The translations under genes and the position numbers were made by a program. Source: Leptasterias polaris (taxonomy: Eukaryota; Echinodermata; Asteroidea; Forcipulatida; Asteriidae). Taken from it: a stretch of 64,000 bases of DNA. The stretch is from contig JAZGTN010000064.1 of the NCBI GenBank assembly GCA_037783415.1, positions 2,529,001 to 2,593,000 on the forward strand. The letters are read 5' to 3'. The stretch's first letter is position 1. Each line of letters starts with the position of its first letter. The notes below the pieces were generated by a model. That model did not search any database, had not been told where the DNA came from, and saw only the letters and a list, made by a program, of their open reading frames with translations. This document shows, in pieces, positions 62,001-64,000 of the stretch.

Positions 62001-64000
62001 TCCATAGGAAAAGACGGATCATTTTGAAAAACACATTTTCACTTCGTCAAACCCCTCAAAGGTGATTCACTATTTTCTGATTGAATTATTTGTTTGTCTT
62101 GCGCAGGAGAAAGAAAAGCTGTATATCGAATTAAAACACATACTGGCCAGACAGCCTGGTCCCGAGGTGGCTGAGCAACTGCAAATCTACCAGCAGACTA
62201 TGAAGGACAAGACCAAACAGCTGAAGGTAAATAAATATTCACTTATCTTGTCTTATTTGTTGGTTATTTACATGATTGACAACAATGCCTGTTGACAACG
62301 AATGTGAATGTGAAACATTTCTAACAAACAAAGTTCATCAAAATGTGACAACTAGGGAGTAACCCCACATGAATTACACAAATGCTTGGAGGTTCAACTA
62401 GTTACTGGCACCCAGTGAACCAAAATAAAGTTTGGTTGGTAGGGGGAGGAAACCACATTACATTAGCTGTAAGCAAGAAATCTGGAAGGCTGCTACAAGG
62501 AACAGGTGGCTACACTTATCAGAGGGTTCAGATGGGTCGGTCTGTGTCTGTGCAATTTTGTGGACGAAGTATACGAGTGAAACAAAATCAGCCCCTCAAA
62601 CTCAACTCACCCCTAAACAAAGAACAAAAACTACTTTTATATGTTGGATTGTCAAGTCTAGGACATCAAGGTTTTTGACTCCCCAGGGCATTGTGCTATG
62701 ACTTGGTGTTTAATACCAGTCCTCACTTAAGAGTTACATGTACATTGCAATTGACTCCTGCCTAAATCGCTTTTAACCCCTGCTTAAATCGCTTTTAACC
62801 CCTGCTTAAATCGCTTTTAACCCCTGCTTAAATCGCTTTTAACCCCTGCTTAAATCGCTTTTAACCCCTGCTTAAATCGCTTTTAACCCCTGCTTAAACT
62901 GCTTTTAACCCCTGCTTAAAGTGCAAACTGACTCCCTTTCGCCAACGTAATAGTGGCTACTATTTGCTACGCTTGCCATCTATAGGGAGTCAAATTGCAG
63001 GTAAAAATCATGAACGTCACATGGCCTTAAATGTTCACTGAGGGACATTTCACTCCTGGAATGGCGCAACTAAGAATATTGTTATGACCACGTGAATCAG
63101 GTCAACAGGCACCAAAGTTCAACTGAGAAACATTTCTGATTTTGTATCTAGTGTAAATAGTGAGCAACATAAAGAAAACCCACGAGGGAGAAATGTTAGT
63201 GTTTTTTAACTCGGTAAAGAAGAGCTCATCGTGTCTTAGCTGACTGGACAAGAGCAAATGTCTTGGCTTCAACTCACAGTGCACTTTCAATAATCCACTC
63301 CAAACTATAGATACAATATTGACACAACTACATGCGTAGCTTTTAAGACAAACTGGGGACTGGTGTTAGATTAAATTTTTTCATCATTTTGTGATGAGCT
63401 GTGGTTCAACTGTGACGTCATTTGACATTTGGTTTGTCTGCAATCCCAACCTAACCGTGTGGAGTTATTTCATGCCAACAGGCTGTTTTTTGTGACAACA
63501 GTGTTCTTTTTCCGAGAAGAGAGAGAGGCAATCAAAATCTGATGAATGTAGAGAGAAATGTCTTTGTGCAATCTTGTCTACGTTTCATTTTGAACTATTG
63601 TTGCTTGATGAAAACGGGGGGAATCCTCAGATGTGATTGTGTGTGTAGAGCCCAGAAGACTTGGGGCCGGGAGATACCCACAAAAGAATGAAACAAAGCC
63701 TTTAAAAGAGATGTTCAAATGCACACCTCCATTAGCAATAATCACCCGTATAATCATGGCGTATCGGGGAGACGGGAGAACCAAGAAGCGTGTCTACCAA
63801 CGCTTTAAAGTTTTCACCTCGGTCCCAAACCCCCAAGTTTCAAAGAACACGCTGTGATGGAGACTTGCATGAATTATTGCCGACCAGAAGAAACACCGAG
63901 AGATAAAACAAAATTATCATCTCAAAAAGTAAAATTTCAGCATGGTAAAAACATGTTATTCAGCATATCCATTCATATTCATCCTAAGGTTGATATATCC
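17064..64000 (+). CDS. CFAP58: CFAP58 (CCDC147), cilia- and flagella-associated coiled-coil protein, C-terminus beyond window
   Basis: Fourteen coding exons, 17064-17072, 19989-20294, 25894-26042, 28278-28434, 29289-29483, 29916-30053, 30951-31110, 32040-32314, 33102-33263, 34426-34544, 37149-37317, 54582-54805, 58327-58543 and 62107-62226, join in phase to 800 codons. The product is almost all coiled coil and follows vertebrate CFAP58 (about 872 residues) block by block. Examples are FRVEYEKLHRALRKSHDSEK, KLHEQSKKNLEQEIQNYKDE, KQRKIIYQLEKERDRYINEA and ENPMNIHRWRKLEGSDPSTY. CFAP58 acts in motile cilia and sperm flagella, where it is needed for axoneme and periaxonemal assembly; human loss causes malformed sperm flagella. 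About 70-80 C-terminal residues are not in the window. All introns are GT-AG. Intron 11 is 17.3 kb. Confidence 0.97.
17130..17293. repeat. CAGTGTCA-rich simple repeat
   Basis: Irregular repetition of 'cactgtcagtgtc' motifs just inside CFAP58 intron 1, for example at 17146-17160, 17191-17210 and 17222-17258. The motif is partly palindromic. Confidence 0.6.
17502..18802. mobile_element. Foldback-type element with 398/399-bp near-perfect inverted arms
   Basis: The left arm 17502-17900 and right arm 18405-18802 are reverse complements over their whole length. By eye the only difference is a TTTT/TTT length change near 17730 and 18572. The element begins ctagacccagtaactggggc and ends with its complement. 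It is flanked by TGTTGAT at 17495-17501 and again at 18803-18809, a 7-bp target duplication. The 504-bp interior is AT-rich with a G run near 18292 and no transposase frame. The near-identity of the arms implies recent insertion or gene conversion. The superfamily is not recognised. Confidence 0.88.
18940..19265 (+). repeat. tRNA-like interspersed repeat, family D, with G run
   Basis: Has a tRNA-like start (ggagttctagtggttaagac), a long G homopolymer near 18998-19015 and a B-box-like ggttttgaatcccgcgcgag followed by 'tagtatgcc'. The last piece recurs at 52140-52160. The parts may be two fragments. Confidence 0.4.
19989..20294 (+). CDS. CFAP58: CFAP58 exon 2
   Basis: 102 codons, phase 0 at both ends, from DKKPEVESPSKDKGAIEDSA to ..TIAQLKK before GTAGGT. 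It holds the N-terminal conserved block (FQEVLNELMGDRSLEKFRVE and CRELNSEIVANSAKV). Confidence 0.96.
22252..24164. mobile_element. Innermost TIR element with 28-bp perfect ends and ATTT target duplication
   Basis: GTGACCCGCTCTGCGAAAAA plus GGCCCTTA at 22252-22279 is repeated perfectly inverted at 24137-24164, flanked by ATTT at 22248-22251 and 24165-24168. The interior holds a promoter-like GC-rich patch near 22690-22830 and an acidic open frame from 22953. It looks like a deletion derivative of a DNA transposon that kept the first exon of its gene. Confidence 0.75.
22953..23369 (+). pseudogene. Acidic ORF, possible truncated transposase N-terminus
   Basis: An open frame of 138 codons. The plausible start is the second Met, at 22998 (MGSKDQCLAEALNDLRDANL). 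A strongly acidic Ser-rich stretch (DDDVESETDSESDSI) follows at about residues 48-90. The last 40 codons turn hydrophobic and look non-coding; a potential donor G|GTATCC lies near 23242. Acidic Ser-rich N-termini occur in piggyBac-type and other transposases, but no catalytic domain follows. I do not recognise the protein. Confidence 0.4.
24390..24743. mobile_element. TTAA-type MITE inserted in the right arm of the hAT-like element
   Basis: Flanked by TTAA at 24386-24389 and 24744-24747. The left end AGGTATTATACAGGATTGG and right end ccaatagtgtatagggcct are inverted. Removing it restores gtttcgtttaaac, which matches the left arm of the host element. The body shares blocks with 7428 and 36496. 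Confidence 0.82.
25553..25750 (+). mobile_element. Penelope-like element 3' tail, second copy
   Basis: Parallels 5486-5665 of the GIY-YIG element: 'ttcccgcc.aaaa.tgcac', 'cagcaatccagc', 'gaagacgag.agagt', 'ttcgaaa.gtcgagacc', 'cggctctt.tcagag' and 'gttgtacccgca'. The coding part is missing and the Arg/Leu-rich frame seen here is not a gene. Confidence 0.7.
25894..26042 (+). CDS. CFAP58: CFAP58 exon 3
   Basis: From EIERAWKMVDASHEKEQRAR to ..LTMGQEH plus two bases, before GTGAGT. Phase 0 to 2. It matches the vertebrate EIEKAWKMVD block. Confidence 0.95.
26043..27632. other. CFAP58 intron 3, proximal part
   Basis: No supported exon or complete transposon. Open frames near 26661-27221 have no recognisable domain or codon pattern like the neighbouring exons. 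Confidence 0.4.
27633..28006. mobile_element. hAT-type MITE (CAGGGCTCGAATTT ends)
   Basis: The ends CAGGGCTCGAATTT and AAATTCGAGCCCTG are inverted, and CAG termini fit hAT elements. The 8 bp on each side (ctatgata and ctatggtg) agree at 6 of 8, an aged target duplication. The same terminal motif appears alone at 19882-19895 in intron 1. Confidence 0.7.
28278..28434 (+). CDS. CFAP58: CFAP58 exon 4
   Basis: One base completes Ser, then VNELLKAKEDLTKERDEQLA to ..AENKIAE before GTAAAA. It contains EIVKLREALTES, parallel to the vertebrate EVVKLRESL block. Confidence 0.95.
29289..29483 (+). CDS. CFAP58: CFAP58 exon 5
   Basis: 65 codons from LAQDIQVRSNEAQRETRRKE to ..LETQLKEQK before GTTAAC. Two AG acceptors overlap here (TAGCTAG); only the first keeps the frame. 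Confidence 0.93.
29916..30053 (+). CDS. CFAP58: CFAP58 exon 6
   Basis: 46 codons from ILYERTLKDTDVLNQRFSKL to ..NQTRVVELK before GTCAGT. Phase 0 at both ends. Confidence 0.94.
30054..30950. other. CFAP58 intron 6
   Basis: No further feature seen beyond AT-rich sequence. Confidence 0.4.
30951..31110 (+). CDS. CFAP58: CFAP58 exon 7
   Basis: From AKEDEIGALKTDTVRLTKMR to ..QIVALER plus one base before GTAAGG. Phase 0 to 1. Confidence 0.95.
31525..31826 (-). repeat. tRNA-Leu-like SINE, family B, 3'-truncated, in CFAP58 intron 7
   Basis: On the minus strand it has a tRNA-like head (ggcccagtggtcaagggcat, ctcaagctctggagtttctg, then gggttccagtcc) and 'tgtccttaagcaagacgctt' and 'gtgtaatgcacgtaaaaga'-like body pieces. 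Confidence 0.72.
32040..32314 (+). CDS. CFAP58: CFAP58 exon 8
   Basis: The longest conserved stretch: two bases complete Glu, then IETNKKQVEMDRKAIDDLVR and further to ..EASDLTQK before GTAATT. It contains ERDILNKNLLKAANATQKQL, nearly identical to the vertebrate protein. Confidence 0.97.
32315..33101. other. CFAP58 intron 8
   Basis: No feature recognised. Confidence 0.4.
33102..33263 (+). CDS. CFAP58: CFAP58 exon 9
   Basis: 54 codons, VLQHMEDVKVREMQIFDYKK to ..YSKNLIESQ before GTAGGA. It contains QQQNLYEAVRSDRNLYSKNL, a family hallmark. Confidence 0.97.
33860..34017. mobile_element. 158-bp palindromic MITE flanked by TA, copy 1
   Basis: The ends caccgatccattaagccacg and its near complement ggggcttaatggatcgatc are inverted, with further inner pairs (ttgaccaatcaca, gatcaccatt). 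A TA dinucleotide sits on both sides, as in Tc1/mariner-derived MITEs. A copy with two differences is at 46447-46604. Confidence 0.8.
34426..34544 (+). CDS. CFAP58: CFAP58 exon 10
   Basis: From DEITEMKRKLKIMNHQIDQL to ..EHLDHQ plus two bases before GTAATT. Phase 0 to 2. Confidence 0.95.
34617..35995 (+). repeat. tRNA-Lys-like SINE, family A, copy 4, split by an insertion
   Basis: The first half, 34617-34797, ends inside the A-box (gatagctcagttg). The second half, from 35864, resumes with cagttggtagagcgccggca, has a ggttcaaatcccgctct B-box and ends 'cagtttcccttgtggtttat'. The gap is the TIR element 34798-35863. Confidence 0.82.
34798..35863. mobile_element. TIR element inserted in the A-box of a SINE
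   Basis: The ends CAGACCTGCCAACCT and AGGTTGGCAGGTCTG (with one extra base before the next match) are inverted. CAGTTG lies on both sides (34792-34797 and 35864-35869), a 6-bp target duplication. About 1066 bp with no transposase frame. It contains degenerate 'aaagattttttt' repeats near 35612-35672. The superfamily is not assigned. Confidence 0.8.
36496..36630 (+). mobile_element. TTAA-type MITE, 5' fragment
   Basis: Follows TTAA at 36492 with aggtactatacaggattggt, then the family body 'gctcatgttttgtgtgatca' and 'aaataacaaacctgtgaaag'. It is cut off before the right end. Confidence 0.6.
37149..37317 (+). CDS. CFAP58: CFAP58 exon 11
   Basis: One base completes Arg, then VEKEKEALKGELQRMKQQAT to ..RQKKELDQ before GTAGGT. 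It contains EAEERKLLKIISEADAERLR. Confidence 0.96.
38847..39234 (-). mobile_element. TTAA-type MITE, second subfamily, inverted copy
   Basis: Inverted relative to 48663-49038. Shared blocks (here as the complement) include 'tttcatttcaaa', 'gatcgctgaaaatc'-like, 'ggagtggttctggacacg'-like and 'cattagaatacaca'-like segments. The right end gtatgctttgcct is followed by TTAA at 39235. Confidence 0.6.
39878..40118. mobile_element. Small inverted-repeat element
   Basis: 'caagtaccagaaaccaccca' at about 39878 is inverted at about 40095-40118 ('gggtggtttcaggtactgaa'). The 200-bp interior has no coding potential. No clear target duplication. Confidence 0.5.
44967..45333. mobile_element. TTAA-type MITE, ggcactggacac family
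   Basis: TTAA at 44963-44966, then AGGCACTGGACACC..GGTAATT; the right end aattaccaaacgtgtccagtgcct is its inverted match. Body blocks 'aaataacaaacctgtgaaaa' and 'ttgggctcaattggtcatcg' link it to 24390 and 36496. The right target copy has decayed. Confidence 0.75.
46447..46604. mobile_element. 158-bp palindromic MITE flanked by TA, copy 2
   Basis: The same length as 33860-34017 and different from it at two positions by eye (an acc/act change near position 48, and gca/gct further in). Flanked by TA on both sides. Confidence 0.8.
47670..48100 (+). repeat. tRNA-Leu-like SINE, family B
   Basis: The head is 'ggtcaagtgcactggacaca' and 'agctctagtgtttctgatca' with the gggttcgagtcccgatca B-box. The body is 'tgagacgtaaagccgtacgt', 'gagaaggggcttgcc' and 'tgagatgccctcgagttggg'. 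Confidence 0.75.
48663..49038 (+). mobile_element. TTAA-type MITE, second subfamily
   Basis: TTAA at 48659-48662 and 49039-49042. The ends agcaaagtatacgtttgc and the near-complement accaaaggtatatcctcc are weakly inverted. The body has 'acctgtgaaaatttcatttc' and 'agtaattaccaaaggtat'. Confidence 0.65.
49877..50018. repeat. 23-bp inverted repeat (hairpin) in intron 11
   Basis: 'gtatttcaagatcaattttc' near 49878 is followed about 100 bp later by its exact complement (gaaaattgatcttgaaatac), up to about 50017. It would form a 23-bp stem. Confidence 0.6.
50610..50779 (-). pseudogene. THAP zinc-finger domain fragment
   Basis: The minus-strand frame from ATG 50779-50777 reads MPSSCVVGGCTRNSSKNPEI, then HFVQF and KEWVKFVNNTRKDF. 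That is the start of a THAP domain: the C-x4-C zinc pair, the K-x-P-x-I-x-F strand and the conserved W. The expected second zinc pair (C-x2-H) is absent; the frame runs into LAVPAVTAR and stops. THAP domains bind DNA in host factors and in P-element transposases. It lies antisense in CFAP58 intron 11 with no further exon found, so a broken copy is likely. An unusual first exon is possible. Confidence 0.55.
52075..52210 (+). repeat. tRNA-like interspersed repeat, family D fragment
   Basis: Contains 'ggtcgtgggtgcaaatcaca' and 'cgagtagtatgcccttgtat', as in 19190-19220. Confidence 0.35.
54135..54418. mobile_element. MITE of the gggcccaatttcat family
   Basis: The left end tgggccaaatttcatagaac and the right-end complement gggcccaatttcatggagct are inverted repeats. 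Inner 'gctaactg' and 'ggttagca' pairs occur. It is about 160 bp before exon 12. A half-copy with 'tgatgaaattgggccccag' ends near 53270. Confidence 0.65.
54582..54805 (+). CDS. CFAP58: CFAP58 exon 12
   Basis: From VISERDILGTQLVRRNDELA to ..VANVDDL plus two bases before GTACTT. It contains LLYEKIKIQQSTLAKGEMQY and LLKLEIKKLRREKNILNKSV. Confidence 0.97.
54888..55242 (+). repeat. tRNA-Leu-like SINE, family B, 'cacccagg' subfamily
   Basis: The head is gtgtcatggccgagtggtta with a gggttcgagtcccggtca B-box. The body is 'gcttctctccacccaggggt', 'aatgggtacctgcaagg' and 'tatactccccagggagctga', ending 'gcgctatataagaac' and (ATT)n. Confidence 0.82.
55332..55650. mobile_element. TTAA-type MITE, agggtgtgtac ends
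   Basis: TTAA at 55328-55331 and 55651-55654. The ends agggtgtgtacaacattgg and ccaatgtgcaccct are inverted. The body has a 'ttcactgttttctcatgact' block like that at 47390-47410. Confidence 0.75.
55838..55945 (+). repeat. tRNA-Leu-like SINE head fragment, family B
   Basis: Only the tRNA-like part: 'ggccaagcgttctagtgcac', 'tggactcaagctctcgtgct' and gggttcgagtcccggtcttg. Confidence 0.65.
56335..56640 (+). repeat. tRNA-Leu-like SINE, family B, head missing
   Basis: The body only: 'cttcgtccttcggatgggac', 'taggtcccatgtgatgtgta', 'cccccggtgtttctggcacg', and the end 'tgctatataagaactgat'. Confidence 0.65.
56888..57919. repeat. 103-bp direct repeat bracketing about 830 bp
   Basis: 56888-56990 and 57817-57919 are the same sequence with two differences by eye. 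They start 'tgtgggaaagtagatctatt' and end 'tttgatgtagatgt.act'. The offset is 929 bp. The segment between has no recognised ORF. It could be a short tandem duplication or repeats at the ends of an element. Confidence 0.75.
57925..58284 (+). repeat. tRNA-Leu-like SINE, family B, 'cacccagg' subfamily, well preserved
   Basis: The tRNA-like head at 57927-58013 is the best of the window: gtgtcgtggccgagtggata, ctcaagctctggtgtttctg and a GGTTCGAGTCC B-box at 57993-58003. The body follows as at 54888, and the end is gcgctttataaatgcatg plus (ATT)n. It stops about 40 bp before exon 13. Confidence 0.85.
58327..58543 (+). CDS. CFAP58: CFAP58 exon 13
   Basis: One base completes Arg, then REVYHLQRELLRERTRCKAL to ..VEKELLIQ before GTTAGT. 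It carries the ENPMNIHRWRKLEGSDP block and IQTLQRRLIQKTEEVVEKEL. Confidence 0.97.
58544..60267. other. CFAP58 intron 13, first part
   Basis: No exon seen. A tRNA-like B-box piece (gggttcaaatcccactcaag) lies near 60234-60255, with no preserved head. Confidence 0.35.
60268..60482. repeat. GGGTCA/TGACCC-rich repeat
   Basis: Over 200 bp, GGGTCA, GGGTC or their complements occur more than ten times in both orientations. Examples are 'acccgggtcagaattgaccc' at 60280, the doubled 'ccgggtctccaggtgcctga' near 60305-60345 and 'ttgacccacttctgggtcat' at 60417. Confidence 0.65.
61354..61850. repeat. Degenerate tandem array, about 115-155-bp unit, four copies
   Basis: 'acaactgacaa.tt' starts units at about 61356, 61488, 61602 and 61757. 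Each is followed by 'ccctc', 'aacat.gctgtgc.ggagag' and 'tatcgaaacctggacttctg' type blocks and 'gaggcttgca'. The unit lengths vary through deletions. Confidence 0.7.
62107..62226 (+). CDS. CFAP58: CFAP58 exon 14
   Basis: 40 codons from EKEKLYIELKHILARQPGPE to ..TKQLK before GTAAAT. The last coding exon in the window; the vertebrate protein continues for about 75-80 residues. Confidence 0.97.
62227..62750. other. CFAP58 intron 14, first part
   Basis: No exon or recognised repeat. The open frame near 62382-62678 lacks any family resemblance. Confidence 0.4.
62757..62920. repeat. 22-bp minisatellite, about 7.5 copies
   Basis: The unit cctgcttaaatcgcttttaa plus cc is repeated head to tail with almost no variation. 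Only the first (gcctaaat) and last (aaactgc) units differ. Confidence 0.9.
62921..64000. other. CFAP58 intron 14, to the window end
   Basis: No CFAP58 C-terminal exon was found here, nor another gene. Confidence 0.4.

Noticed and set aside
1..64000. CRISPR arrays or bacterial-type operons
   Set aside because: No regular repeat-spacer structure; the only short tandem array is the contiguous 22-bp minisatellite, and genes have GT-AG introns.

Overview
The window reads as nuclear DNA of an invertebrate deuterostome, most likely an echinoderm and probably a sea star. Three conserved animal genes are split by many introns, and the introns and intergenic DNA are full of tRNA-derived SINEs, MITE-like inverted-repeat elements and remnants of retroelements. 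The taxon is an inference from the protein sequences and the look of the repeats; no database search was possible.

Layout: (1) 18-182, plus strand: the last coding exon of LETM1, a mitochondrial inner-membrane ion exchanger. (2) 183-10312: intergenic DNA between two convergent genes, with SINEs, a Penelope-like element fragment carrying a GIY-YIG domain, and several MITEs. (3) 10313-16608, minus strand: a complete four-exon GRPEL1 gene, the mitochondrial GrpE nucleotide-exchange factor, 234 codons. (4) 16609-17063: a short head-to-head intergenic region, probably a shared promoter. (5) 17064 to the end, plus strand: CFAP58 (CCDC147), a coiled-coil protein of motile cilia. Fourteen coding exons, 800 codons, are visible; the last roughly 70-80 residues lie beyond the window. 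All exon phases join cleanly.

LETM1 and GRPEL1 both act in mitochondria, and CFAP58 in the axoneme. Nothing in the sequence shows that they work together beyond the close divergent spacing of GRPEL1 and CFAP58.

The unusual content is mobile DNA: a 1301-bp element in CFAP58 intron 1 with 398/399-bp near-perfect inverted arms and a 7-bp target duplication; a stack of nested insertions in intron 2 (a SINE holding an hAT-like element with an 8-bp target duplication, which holds two further inverted-repeat elements one inside the other, plus a TTAA-flanked MITE); a TIR element inserted into a SINE in intron 10; a GIY-YIG retroelement fragment bounded by inverted repeats; and a degraded THAP-domain fragment. 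No CRISPR array, intact tRNA or rRNA gene, or recognisable new enzymatic system was found.
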